Shown here one piece after another: positions 43,060-52,313 of a stretch of DNA of 64,000 bases (position 1 is its first letter; the number at the start of each line of letters is the position of its first letter). A program made the translations under genes and the position numbers. This DNA is from Phragmitibacter flavus. GTDB lineage: Bacteria; Verrucomicrobiota; Verrucomicrobiia; Verrucomicrobiales; Verrucomicrobiaceae. The stretch is taken from assembly GCF_005780165.1 (NCBI RefSeq), contig NZ_VAUV01000006.1:248001-312000 (forward strand), given 5' to 3'. The notes under the pieces are model-generated. The model did no database searches and was not told the DNA's origin. It saw only the letters and a program-made list of their open reading frames with translations.

Positions 43060-44022
43060 ATGGTGAGACCGCACGAGTTTGAAAGTCAAATTACGGGAGC
43101 GTTGTGGGGATCGGTTGTTGGTGATGCCCTCGGCGTCCCTGTCGAGTTCCTGACCCGCGAAGAAATCTCCGCCAATCCTGTCTCCGGCATGCGCGGCTAC
43201 GGCACCCATCAACAACCCGCCGGCACCTGGTCGGATGACACCTCATTGATGATTTGCACGGTCGAGTCATTGTTGGGCAGCAACACGCTCAACACCCGCG
43301 ACATGGCCACGCGGTTCCGCCGCTGGTTGTTGGAAGGTCACTGGACGCCGTATGGTGAGGTGTTTGACCTCGGCATCGCCACCCGTCAGGCACTGGCGCG
43401 ATTTTGTGCGGGCAAACCTCCGGAGCGATGTGGCGGTCGCGAGGAGTTCGACAACGGCAACGGCTCATTGATGCGCGTGTTACCGGCCTGCCTGTGGTTT
43501 CACACCGCCCACATCAGCACCCAATTGGAGGCCATCCATCGCGTGTCCAGCATCACCCATGCCCATCCCAGGGCATTGATCGCCTGCGGGTTTTTCACCC
43601 TGATGGTGCGCGCGCTGTTTGCCGGCAAACCCCCGGCGGAGGCACTTCAGGATGCCTGGCAACAAGCGAAGTCCTATTACACCGTGCTCGAAGAATTTGC
43701 CGGAGAATGGTCCCATTTTGCCCGACTGGACCCCGCCACCTTTGCGCAGATTCCCCAGTCGGAAATCCGGGGCAGCGGCTATTGCGTTCACACTTTGGAA
43801 GCGTCGATCTGGTGTCTGCTGCACGGGTCGTCGTTTGAAGACACCCTGCTGCAGGCGGTGAATCTGGGGGAGGACACGGATACCACGGGATCAGTGACCG
43901 GTGCCCTGGCGGGTTTGCATTATGGCTATGCAGCGATCCCGCCCGCCTGGCTCGAGCTGCTGGCGAGACGGTATGAGATCAAATCGGTGTTCAAAGTTTT
44001 TGCCACCCGTTTGCGCTGTTGA
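43060..44022 (+). CDS. ADP-ribosylglycohydrolase-family protein (copy 2)
   Basis: A 320-residue DraG/ARH-family enzyme from ATG 43060. Both metal-binding signatures are intact: GTWSDDTSLM near residue 49 and GEDTDTTGSVTGALAG near the C-terminus, with ALWGSVVGDALGVPVEF at the start and NGSLMRVLP in the middle. It should remove ADP-ribose from proteins or small acceptors. The target is unknown; no mono-ADP-ribosyltransferase is seen in the window. Divergent from the aldolase with 9 bases between start codons. Confidence 0.93.
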   Translation: MVRPHEFESQITGALWGSVVGDALGVPVEFLTREEISANPVSGMRGYGTHQQPAGTWSDDTSLMICTVESLLGSNTLNTRDMATRFRRWLLEGHWTPYGEVFDLGIATRQALARFCAGKPPERCGGREEFDNGNGSLMRVLPACLWFHTAHISTQLEAIHRVSSITHAHPRALIACGFFTLMVRALFAGKPPAEALQDAWQQAKSYYTVLEEFAGEWSHFARLDPATFAQIPQSEIRGSGYCVHTLEASIWCLLHGSSFEDTLLQAVNLGEDTDTTGSVTGALAGLHYGYAAIPPAWLELLARRYEIKSVFKVFATRLRC

Positions 44023-44090
44023 GATGGAGAATTCGATTGCACGGCGTCCGTCATCTGACAGACTGACGTTTGCTGTTTTAATTCATTTAT

Positions 44091-44585
44091 ATGCGCTGTC
44101 CCAAATGTGGAACCCTCGAGGACAAGGTAATCGACTCACGCGAAGCGAAGGATGGTGCTTCCGTGCGTCGGAGGCGCGAATGCACCACCTGCAATCATCG
44201 TTTCACCACCTATGAACAGGTCGAGCATGATGAATTGAGCGTCATCAAACGCAACGATTCGCGCCAGGTGTGGGATCGGGACAAGCTGATCGACAGCATG
44301 AAGAAGGCATGTGGCAAGCTTTCGGTGAGCATTGTCACCCTGGAACATGCAGCGGACGCGATCCTGGCTGAAATTGTAACGGAAGGATACCGCGAAGTGC
44401 CGGCACGAATCATCGGCGTGAAGGTGATGCAGCATCTGGAAAAAATCAGCCACATCGCCTACGTGCGGTATGCGTCCATCTACCGCGAATTTAAGGATGT
44501 GGGCGAGTTCATCGACGAAATTCACTCCCTCGGCACCCGCGTGCCCAAAGATGCCAAACAGCCGGAGTTGTTCAGCAAAAAGTGA
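44091..44585 (+). CDS. nrdR: Transcriptional repressor NrdR
   Basis: A 164-residue repressor of ribonucleotide reductase genes. The N-terminal zinc ribbon has Cys pairs CPKC and CTTC. It is followed by an ATP-cone domain (SVIKRNDSRQVWDRDKLIDSMKKACGK ... YVRYASIYREFKDVGEFIDEI) that senses ATP/dATP. The length is normal, with a short basic tail. The nrd genes are not in the window. Repeat hairpins follow directly after the gene. Confidence 0.96.
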   Translation: MRCPKCGTLEDKVIDSREAKDGASVRRRRECTTCNHRFTTYEQVEHDELSVIKRNDSRQVWDRDKLIDSMKKACGKLSVSIVTLEHAADAILAEIVTEGYREVPARIIGVKVMQHLEKISHIAYVRYASIYREFKDVGEFIDEIHSLGTRVPKDAKQPELFSKK

Positions 44586-44592
44586 GCAACCC

Positions 44593-44665
44593 GGGGAGCA
44601 CACGGATCACTGCGCGGCTTCGCAGCCTGTGTGTTGTTCCCGGCATCTTGCCGAGAACCCGCTGG
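44593..44665. repeat. GCATCTTGC hairpin repeat, inverted copy
   Basis: Matches 41926-41998 in inverted orientation over about 73 bases: GGGGAGCACACGGATC, then hairpins CTGCGCGGCTTCGCAG and CCCGGCATCTTGCCGAG. It lies just after nrdR. Confidence 0.85.
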
Positions 44666-44712
44666 CAGGTTAAACCATACAAAATCCATCGCGCTCCGAG
44701 CACGCCCCTGGG

Positions 44713-47700
44713 TTACGGCGCGGCAATCTTGGCAGCTTCGCGAACACCCACTCCGTGGCGATCACTCAAGCGGTCGCCAAGATCTTCGCGGGCGGATTCG
44801 GCGAGCATCAGCAACCGATCCAAAACGGCGGGATTTTTTCCAGCAACATTGGTGGTTTCACTGATGTCGGTGGCGAGGTGATATAGTTCGGGCGCTTCGA
44901 GTTTGCGCTGACCATAGGAAACGGGCTGGCCGTCGCTGCGGGTGGGTTCCGCTACGGTTCGATAGGCGTGGGGCAGGTAAAGTTTCCACTCCCCGTCGCC
45001 ACTCATCACGGCTTGGAGCTCGTTTTGTTTGTGGTAGAAGTAATACGCGGCGTGGGGGTTTTTCGCCCCGGATTGGGCGGTCAACAGCGGCAGAACATCA
45101 AGACCATCGATGCGGTGATCGGGGAGTTTGGCATCGAGAATTTTGGCGATGGTGGGGAGCATGTCGATGGTCATGGCGGGCTCGTTCATGGTGGTGCCGG
45201 CGGGGATCACTCCGGGCCAGCGCGCGATGAAGGGGACTCGCACGCCGCCTTCCCAGACGGTGCCTTTGCCTTCGCGGAGTGGAGTCGCCACGCCGGAATG
45301 GGTGCCATAGTTGAGCCAGGGACCGTTGTCGGAGGTGAAGATCACAAGGGTATTTTCATCAAGGCCGTTCTCTTTGAGGGCGCGCAGGATTTCGCCGGTA
45401 GACCAGTCGATTTCTTCGATGACGTCGGCGTAAAGTCCGTGGGGCGATTTTTTGTCATGCCTGGCGCTCACGAAAAGAGGGACGTGGGGCATGCTGTGGG
45501 CGAGATAGAGGAAGAAGGGCTTTTCTTTGTTTTGCTGGATGAACTGGACGGCGCGTTCGGTGTATTGGGTGGTGAGATGGGTCTGGTCTTCAGCGGTGAC
45601 GTCGGGATCGATGACGGTGGTGTTTTCGATCAGAGGGAGTGCAGGAAACGGAACTTTGCGATTGGCATTTTCGGGATGGTGCGGCCACATGTCATTGGAG
45701 TAGGGAAGGCCAAAGTATTGATCGAAGCCGTGGTTGGTGGGGAGCAGGGTGGGGTGATCACCGAGATGCCATTTGCCGATGGCGGCGGTGGCATAGTTTT
45801 TTTGTTTCGCGATCTCCGCGAGGGTGGTTTCGTTGAGATTGAGGCCGGTTTTTGCACCGGGACCGAGGGCTCCCTGGATGCTGACGCGGCTGGGGTAACA
45901 GCCGGTTAGCAGGGCGGCTCGAGAAGCGGAACAGACGGGTTGCGGAACGTAGAAACGGGTGAGGCGGGTGCCGTCTTTGGCAAGCTGGTCGAGGTGAGGC
46001 GTGCGGTTGGTCTTGGAACCATAACTGCCGAGATCGGCGTAGCCCATGTCATCGGTGAAGATGAGCACGACGTTGGGGGTCTTTGCGCCACTCGCGGAAG
46101 TCGTGGGAAGTCGTTGGCCGCTGTAGATCTCAAGGTTTTGAATGGAGCCGATGAAACTCTGGGCGAGGTCCGGGTTGATGACAGGACTGCCGGTGTCGCT
46201 GCCGATCTGCATGGAGTCGGCGGGATCGCGGGCGATGAATGCGGCAGACGCTTCAGCGAGAAGCTGGCCATCGGCGAAGAGTTGGGCCTTTTGGTCGCTG
46301 GTGATGGCGGCGGTGAGTTCGGTCCATCGGTCAAGAATGGGAGTTTTGCCGCTGATGGTGACGGGAGTGCTGCCGGTATTGACGGTGAAGGTAGGTTTGC
46401 CTTGGGCGTCAATGTAGAGGGCGTAACCTAGCCCTTCACCACCACGGGCGAGAATGATGCCGGAGGGTTTCGCTGCCTTGACGCTGGCCGTGATGGTGAG
46501 GGGGATGTCGGAGGGGTCGAGCGAGTCGCTTTTGTCGATTTGGAGGTGCGTTTTGCCATCAAAATGGCGGGCACGTGTGCCTTCATCCTGATGAACACGC
46601 GACGTTCCCTGAAGTTTGGCGTGGTTGTTGAAACCCGAGCTGTCCTCAAGAGAGTCGGCGCTGAAATCAAGTTTAAGGACGGGAGCGTTGAGAGCTTTGC
46701 GCGCTTTTTTGTCTTTGCGGCCACCTTGAAATCCGGGGGGATCGGGGTCGGGAACTTTGAGTTCTTTGCGAAGTCGGTCGAGTTCGGCTTTCAGTTCGGC
46801 CTGGACCTGCGTGTAGTCGCTGTAGTCGTAGTAACTGCGGACTTCGTTGGGATCTTTTTGGCGGTCGTAGAGTTCCCAGTAATCGACGTCAGGGGCGTAG
46901 TAGTGGACGAGTTTGTGCTGTTCGGTGATCACGCCGTAGTGAGGACGAACGCGGTGGGGCACGGGGAATTCGTAATAGTGATAGTAGAAACTCTTGCGCC
47001 AGTCGGCCGGGGTTTGTCCTTTGAGAATGGGGACGAGACTGGCACCCTGGGCATCGGGGATGGGGTCGGCTTTGGCGATGTCGAGGAAGGTTTGGGCGAA
47101 GTCGAGGTTGGAAACGATGTCGTTGTTGACGCTGCCAGGTTTGGTTTGGCCGGGCCAGCGGACGACGAGGGGGGTGCGCAGGGATTCTTCGAGGATCCAG
47201 CGTTTGTCGAACCAACCATGCTCACCGAGGAAGAATCCCTGGTCGGAGGCGTAGACGACGATGGTGTTTTCAGCAAGGCCGTTGTCGTCGAGGTATTTGA
47301 GCAGTCTGCCGATGCTTTCGTCAACGGCTTTGATGGTGCCGAGGTAGTCGTGCATGTAGCGTTGGTAGCGCCAGCGGACGAGGTCTTTGCCCTGGGGGTT
47401 GGCTTTTTTAAAGGCGGCGTTGCGGGGTTCGTAATAGGCATCCCACTGGGCTTTTTGTTCGGGGGTGAGGTTGCGTGGGGCGATGAGTTTGGCGTCTTTA
47501 TCGGTGAAGGTTTTTTCCAGGGACATGTCCTGGTCGCTGGTGGCGAGACCGCGATTGGCGTAGTCGTCAAAAAGGGTTTCAGGCTCGGGATAAACGCGGT
47601 CGTTGTCATGATTGAGGTGGCGCAGGGCAGGTTCCCATTCGCGATGGGGGGCCTTGTGCTGCGACATGAGCAGGAAGGGTTTCGTCTTGTCGCGTTTCTC

Positions 47701-48246
47701 AAGCCATTCGATGGAGCGGTCGGTGATGATGTCGGTGACGTAGCCTTGCTCCGTGATTTTTTCTCCATTGCGGATCATCGGCGGATTGTAGTAAGCACCT
47801 TGTCCGGGGAGAATCTGCCAGTGGTCGAATCCCGTGGGATCAGTTTCGAGGTGCCATTTGCCGATGATGGCGGTGGAGTAGCCGACTTTTTGCAGGTGTT
47901 TGGGGAAGGTGGGCTGTGAGCCGTCGAAGTGGCTGTTGGAGTTGTTCGGGAAGCCGTTGAGGTGGGAGTATTTGCCGGTGAGGATGGTGGCGCGGGAGGG
48001 GCCACAGATGGAGTTGGTGACGAGGCAGCGGTTGAAACGCATGCCGTCTTTGGCGATGCGATCAATGTTCGGAGTGTCGATGAGTTTGCGGTTTTCGCCG
48101 TAGGCACTGATGGCCTGGAAGGCGTGGTCATCGGAGAAGATGAAGAGGATGTTGGGCGGTTGGGAAGTTTCGGCGGCAGACGCGTGGAGTCGGCCAAAAA
48201 ACACCAGGGGGAGGAGGAGAAGGAAATGGAAATGAAAGCGTGTCAT
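44713..48246 (-). CDS. Double sulfatase fusion with a LamG-like linker domain
   Basis: A 1177-residue exported protein with a signal peptide (FHFLLLLPLVFFGRLHASA). It contains two complete sulfatase modules. The first has the formylglycine motif C-G-P-S-R (C81), KWHLETD and DQGFFLGEHGW, and runs to about 520. Residues 540-735 form a LamG/concanavalin-like domain (LKLDFSADSLEDSSGFNNHAKLQG). The second module from about 740 has C-S-A-S-R (C772), KWHLGD and FTSDNGPW. Each motif would need formylglycine conversion. One chain could carry two desulfation activities joined by a glycan-binding module. It is divergent from the next sulfatase. Confidence 0.93.
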   Translation of the reverse strand: MTRFHFHFLLLLPLVFFGRLHASAAETSQPPNILFIFSDDHAFQAISAYGENRKLIDTPNIDRIAKDGMRFNRCLVTNSICGPSRATILTGKYSHLNGFPNNSNSHFDGSQPTFPKHLQKVGYSTAIIGKWHLETDPTGFDHWQILPGQGAYYNPPMIRNGEKITEQGYVTDIITDRSIEWLEKRDKTKPFLLMSQHKAPHREWEPALRHLNHDNDRVYPEPETLFDDYANRGLATSDQDMSLEKTFTDKDAKLIAPRNLTPEQKAQWDAYYEPRNAAFKKANPQGKDLVRWRYQRYMHDYLGTIKAVDESIGRLLKYLDDNGLAENTIVVYASDQGFFLGEHGWFDKRWILEESLRTPLVVRWPGQTKPGSVNNDIVSNLDFAQTFLDIAKADPIPDAQGASLVPILKGQTPADWRKSFYYHYYEFPVPHRVRPHYGVITEQHKLVHYYAPDVDYWELYDRQKDPNEVRSYYDYSDYTQVQAELKAELDRLRKELKVPDPDPPGFQGGRKDKKARKALNAPVLKLDFSADSLEDSSGFNNHAKLQGTSRVHQDEGTRARHFDGKTHLQIDKSDSLDPSDIPLTITASVKAAKPSGIILARGGEGLGYALYIDAQGKPTFTVNTGSTPVTISGKTPILDRWTELTAAITSDQKAQLFADGQLLAEASAAFIARDPADSMQIGSDTGSPVINPDLAQSFIGSIQNLEIYSGQRLPTTSASGAKTPNVVLIFTDDMGYADLGSYGSKTNRTPHLDQLAKDGTRLTRFYVPQPVCSASRAALLTGCYPSRVSIQGALGPGAKTGLNLNETTLAEIAKQKNYATAAIGKWHLGDHPTLLPTNHGFDQYFGLPYSNDMWPHHPENANRKVPFPALPLIENTTVIDPDVTAEDQTHLTTQYTERAVQFIQQNKEKPFFLYLAHSMPHVPLFVSARHDKKSPHGLYADVIEEIDWSTGEILRALKENGLDENTLVIFTSDNGPWLNYGTHSGVATPLREGKGTVWEGGVRVPFIARWPGVIPAGTTMNEPAMTIDMLPTIAKILDAKLPDHRIDGLDVLPLLTAQSGAKNPHAAYYFYHKQNELQAVMSGDGEWKLYLPHAYRTVAEPTRSDGQPVSYGQRKLEAPELYHLATDISETTNVAGKNPAVLDRLLMLAESAREDLGDRLSDRHGVGVREAAKIAAP

Positions 48247-48379
48247 GAGGAGCGAGGGCGAATGGTGGAGTTTTTAAACGACGAAAGTGCGGGGACATTT
48301 CGGCAATTGTTGCGCAGGGATCAGGACAGCAAAATTCTGCTGAAAGATCAACCCTGTTTGCACACGATACAGGGATCCT

Positions 48380-49912
48380 ATGAAATGGTCGCGCTTCTAT
48401 TCTGGTCTGCTGGCTTTTGCCTGGTCGGCTGCTTCGTTGTCATTGCAGGCGCAGCAAAAACCGAATGTGGTGCTGATCATGGCGGATGACGTGGGGTATG
48501 GCGATCTGGGATGTTATGGGGGCAAACATGCAAAGACGCCGAATCTGGACAAGCTGGCGAAAGAGGGGCGCCGTTTCACCGATGGGCATTCCCCGGCCGC
48601 CACCTGCACGCCTTCGCGTCGCGCTTTGCTGACGGGAGTTTATTCGTGGCGGCAACAGCCGGGATCGGCCATTGCCCCCGGGGATGCGGCGATGACGATC
48701 GCGCCCGGCACGACCACGATTGCGACATTGATGAAGTCGGCGGGTTATCGCACGGGAATCGTGGGCAAATGGCACCTGGGATTGGGGCCGGAGGGCGGGC
48801 CGGATTGGAATGGGGAGATCCGGCCGGGGCCAATGGATCTTGGGTTCGATGAGGTGTTCATCATGGCGGCGACGGGGGATCGGGTGCCAACGGTTTATGT
48901 GAAGGATCGCCGGGTGGTGGGGCTTGATCCCAACGATCCCATCCAAGTGAGTTACAAGCAGAAAATTGGCAACGAGCCGACGGGAAGAGAGAATCCCGAA
49001 TTGCTGAAGCTGAAACACACGCATGGGCATGACATGACGATCGTGAATGGCATTGGCAGGATCGGATGGATGACCGGCGGGAAGTCGGCGCGATGGGTCG
49101 ATGAAGACATGTCGGACACCTTTGCTGGCGAGGCGGTGAAGTTCATTGATGCGCACAAGTCGAAGCCGTTTTTCCTGTGCTTCACGCCGCACAACGTTCA
49201 TGTGCCTCGGGTGCCCCATGCGCGATTCAAGGGAAGCAGTGCTGTGGGAACTCGCGGGGACCATCTGCAGGAACTGGATGACGCGGTTGGACAGGTGCTG
49301 GCGGCGCTCGAGAAGAATGGTTTGGTGGAAAATACACTGGTGATTTTCACCAGCGACAACGGTGGGGTGATGGATGATGGCTATGAGGATGTGGGAAGTT
49401 TTGATTATCACCCAAATGCGCCGCTGACGGGCTACAAAGGCGGATTGTATGAGGGCGGGCATCGCGTGCCTTTCATGGCGCGCTGGCCAAAAGGCATTGC
49501 GGCAGGGTCAGATTCGGACGCATTGATCACGGCCGTCGACATCGCGGCAACCCTGGCGAAGCTGGTGGGCACGACCATTCCGGCAGGTCAATGTCGGGAC
49601 AGCTTGGATGTGCTGGAGGCTTTCACGGGAGAAGGCGAATTGACGAAACCGTTGCGCGAGACCTTCATCATGCACAGTGGCGGCACCAAGGGGCCGTTTG
49701 GGGTGCGCATGAACCAATGGAAGTTCATCGAACGTGGCGGTCGCGCCCAGTATCGCAAAGGCAAGGAAACGGAGACAGCGATTCCAGGCGAACGGCTCTA
49801 TGATTTGTCAAAGGACCTGGCAGAGGAGAGAAATGTGATCGAACAGCATCCAGAGATCGCGGCACAAATGCGGAAGATTCTGGTGGATGAGGGAGCGCGG
49901 AAACAACCTTAA
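48380..49912 (+). CDS. Secreted arylsulfatase-like protein
   Basis: A 510-residue sulfatase with a signal peptide (SGLLAFAWSAASLSLQAQ). The metal-site Asp pair is in VLIMADDVGYGDLGCYGG, the formylglycine motif is C-T-P-S-R with Cys76, and KWHLGLGPEGGPDWNG follows. FTSDNGGVMDDGYEDVG carries the C-terminal metal residues. GVRMNQWKFIERGG and LYDLSKDLAEERNVIEQHPEIAAQM are the normal family ending. The substrate is unknown. It is divergent from the double sulfatase, with 133 bases between, so the two could share regulation for use of one sulfated glycan. Confidence 0.94.
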   Translation: MKWSRFYSGLLAFAWSAASLSLQAQQKPNVVLIMADDVGYGDLGCYGGKHAKTPNLDKLAKEGRRFTDGHSPAATCTPSRRALLTGVYSWRQQPGSAIAPGDAAMTIAPGTTTIATLMKSAGYRTGIVGKWHLGLGPEGGPDWNGEIRPGPMDLGFDEVFIMAATGDRVPTVYVKDRRVVGLDPNDPIQVSYKQKIGNEPTGRENPELLKLKHTHGHDMTIVNGIGRIGWMTGGKSARWVDEDMSDTFAGEAVKFIDAHKSKPFFLCFTPHNVHVPRVPHARFKGSSAVGTRGDHLQELDDAVGQVLAALEKNGLVENTLVIFTSDNGGVMDDGYEDVGSFDYHPNAPLTGYKGGLYEGGHRVPFMARWPKGIAAGSDSDALITAVDIAATLAKLVGTTIPAGQCRDSLDVLEAFTGEGELTKPLRETFIMHSGGTKGPFGVRMNQWKFIERGGRAQYRKGKETETAIPGERLYDLSKDLAEERNVIEQHPEIAAQMRKILVDEGARKQP

Positions 49913-49997
49913 AATTTCGACCGCTCCGGTCGCTTAAGCCAAGCTGTCCAAGAGCGAGGGCGAAGGATTCAGGTTCTACACCACGCTCCGTTGTGGG

Positions 49998-51167
49998 TCA
50001 TGAAACAAGCGCTTCGCCGATCTTGCGGCTCTCGGTAAGTGCCATGGCAACAATTTGGTCCATGTTGTAATAACGATAAGTGGCAAGCCGGCCGATGAAG
50101 CTGAGGTTCGGGTGTTGTTTGGTCAATTCCACATAGCGTCGCCGAAGCTCATCGCTTTCTGGATGGGGCACGGGATAATAAGGCTCTTTGCCGGGGCCGT
50201 AGTCATCTGGATATTCGCGCACAATCGTGGTGTTTTCGCAGTCCTGACGTGTGGCGTGTTTGATTTCGACGATGCGCGTGAAGTCTTCGTCGTTGGGATA
50301 GTTCACCTGCATGGCGGGTTGCCAGAAACCTTTTTTGCGGGAGATGGGTTCGCGCAATTGCAGTTGTTCGGGAGTGAAGGATTCGTTTTCGAAACGGAGC
50401 GATCGATAGGGCAACGCGCCGAAGCGATGGTCGAAGAATTCGTCCAGTGGTCCGGTGTAAATCATGTGTTTGAAATGGATGCCGGAAAGCACGTCGCGGT
50501 AGTCGGTGTTCAGCAACACCTGAACCTGGTCGCCTGCCGCCGCTAACATGGATTCAAACATGCGGGTGTAACCTTCTTTGGGCAGTGCCTGAAAGTCCTC
50601 CTTCAGATAACGGTTGTCGCGATTGGTGCGCACCGGGATGCGTCCGCACACGCTGGCATCCAGCTCGCGAGGATGACGCTTCCATTGTTTCAGGGTGTAG
50701 CCGAGAAAGAATTTTTCATACAGCTCCCAGCCCACTTGGGAGATCATCACTTCCTCGGAGTTGGCGGGTTCGGCGATGGGGACTTTTTTTTCGTTGAGAT
50801 ACTGCTGAAATTCTTCTTCGGTGGCTGGGCGACCAATCAACTGTTCATAAGTATTGAGGTTGATGGGAAACTGCCAGTATTGATCATTCGTGAATGACAG
50901 CACTTGGTATTGCGTGGGCAGCCACTCGGTAAATTGCGAAAGGTATTGCACGACCTTGTCGGAATTGCTGCGGAAATAGTGGGGACCATAGCGGTGCAGC
51001 AGAACTCCAGCAGCGTCTTTCTCGTCGTAGGCGTTGCCGCCCAAATGATGGCGTTTTTCCACGATCAGGGACCGCAGACCATGCTGGGTGGCCAGCTGCT
51101 CGGCAGCCACCACACCGGCAAAGCCTGCGCCAACAATCAAAACATCCACATCTTTATCTACGGGCAT
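49998..51167 (-). CDS. glf: UDP-galactopyranose mutase
   Basis: A 389-residue flavoenzyme from ATG 51167 that converts UDP-galactopyranose to UDP-galactofuranose for surface glycans. It has the FAD motif VLIVGAGFAGVVAAEQLA at the N-terminus, EKRHHLGGNAYDE and HRYGPHYFRSNSDKV. TLKQWKRHPRELDASVCGRIPVRTNRDNRYL and RLATYRYYNMDQIVAMALTESRKIG are strong family signatures. A longer frame upstream is not conserved in style. Divergent from rfbA, which also feeds surface polysaccharide synthesis. Confidence 0.95.
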   Translation of the reverse strand: MPVDKDVDVLIVGAGFAGVVAAEQLATQHGLRSLIVEKRHHLGGNAYDEKDAAGVLLHRYGPHYFRSNSDKVVQYLSQFTEWLPTQYQVLSFTNDQYWQFPINLNTYEQLIGRPATEEEFQQYLNEKKVPIAEPANSEEVMISQVGWELYEKFFLGYTLKQWKRHPRELDASVCGRIPVRTNRDNRYLKEDFQALPKEGYTRMFESMLAAAGDQVQVLLNTDYRDVLSGIHFKHMIYTGPLDEFFDHRFGALPYRSLRFENESFTPEQLQLREPISRKKGFWQPAMQVNYPNDEDFTRIVEIKHATRQDCENTTIVREYPDDYGPGKEPYYPVPHPESDELRRRYVELTKQHPNLSFIGRLATYRYYNMDQIVAMALTESRKIGEALVS

Positions 51168-51268
51168 CCTGCGTGGCCTAACGCAGGGAGGGGAGGGAGT
51201 CAATTGCCGTTGTTGACGGATGCATTGACGGTTGCAAGGCCAGCAAAAACCGCCCAAAGTCCGGGCAC

Positions 51269-52177
51269 ATGTCAGCACGCAAAGGAATCATACTCGCAGG
51301 AGGCTCGGGCACCCGGCTCTATCCGTTGACCATCGCAGTGAGCAAACAGCTCATGCCGGTCTACGACAAGCCGATGATCTATTATCCCCTGTCGGCTTTG
51401 ATGCTGGCGGACATCCGAGAAATTTTGATCATCTCGACCCCGCACGATTTGCCCGGATTCAAGAAACTGCTGGGTGATGGTTCCCAGTTCGGTGTGAAAT
51501 TCGAATACGCGGAACAGCCAAAACCGGAAGGCCTCGCCCAGGCATTCATCATTGGCGAAGAATTCCTTGATGGCAGCGCGGCGGCCCTCGTTCTCGGCGA
51601 CAACCTTTTTTACGGCACCCAATTTCGCAAGGCAATGGAACGCGCGGCAGCTCAAGAATACGGCGCGACCATTTTTGGTTATTACACGGCGACACCTGAT
51701 CAGTATGGCGTGGTGGAGTTCGACAAGGAAGGCAAGGCCATTTCTCTTGAGGAAAAACCCAAGCAGCCCAAGTCCAACTACGCGGTGCCGGGGGTTTATT
51801 TTTATGACAAGCGGGTCTGCGAAATCGCGCGTTCCATCAAACCAAGCCCACGCGGTGAGTTGGAGATCACCGACCTCAACCGCATCTATCTTGACGCTGG
51901 AGAATTGCGCGTGGAAGTGCTGGGCCGTGGCGTGGCATGGCTCGATACCGGATCGCCGGACTCGTTGCTTGAGGCCGCCGAATTCGTTCAGGTCATTCAG
52001 CATCGTCAGGGATTGAAGATTTCCTGCATCGAAGAAATCGCCCACAACAAGCAGTGGATCACCAAAGCGGATCTGCTGGCGGCGGCGGACAAATTCGGCA
52101 AGACCGAGTATGGAGATTACTTGCGCAAACTGGCGCAATACGATCACACCACCGCCTCCCACGGACCGATTTACTGA
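51269..52177 (+). CDS. rfbA: Glucose-1-phosphate thymidylyltransferase
   Basis: A 302-residue nucleotidyltransferase forming dTDP-glucose from dTTP and glucose-1-phosphate, the first step to dTDP-rhamnose. The signature [16 protein letters not shown] is at the N-terminus, followed by [45 protein letters not shown] and [21 protein letters not shown]. The other rml/rfb genes (rfbBCD) are not in the window. It is divergent from glf with about 100 bases between. Confidence 0.96.
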   Translation: MSARKGIILAGGSGTRLYPLTIAVSKQLMPVYDKPMIYYPLSALMLADIREILIISTPHDLPGFKKLLGDGSQFGVKFEYAEQPKPEGLAQAFIIGEEFLDGSAAALVLGDNLFYGTQFRKAMERAAAQEYGATIFGYYTATPDQYGVVEFDKEGKAISLEEKPKQPKSNYAVPGVYFYDKRVCEIARSIKPSPRGELEITDLNRIYLDAGELRVEVLGRGVAWLDTGSPDSLLEAAEFVQVIQHRQGLKISCIEEIAHNKQWITKADLLAAADKFGKTEYGDYLRKLAQYDHTTASHGPIY

Positions 52178-52313
52178 CCGAATTTTGGATTCGATCCAAG
52201 TCTGACAGACTTATCACCAATCAGGCATTGCTTAGGACGACATCCTTTCGTTAGCATGGACTGACTGGATTGATCATTCGTCATCCCCGGTCTCACCCAT
52301 CTTGTTCCGTGTC

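Noticed and set aside
49916-49935. Hairpin CGACCG/CGGTCG after the second sulfatase as a terminator
   Set aside because: The stem is short and no T-run follows on either strand.
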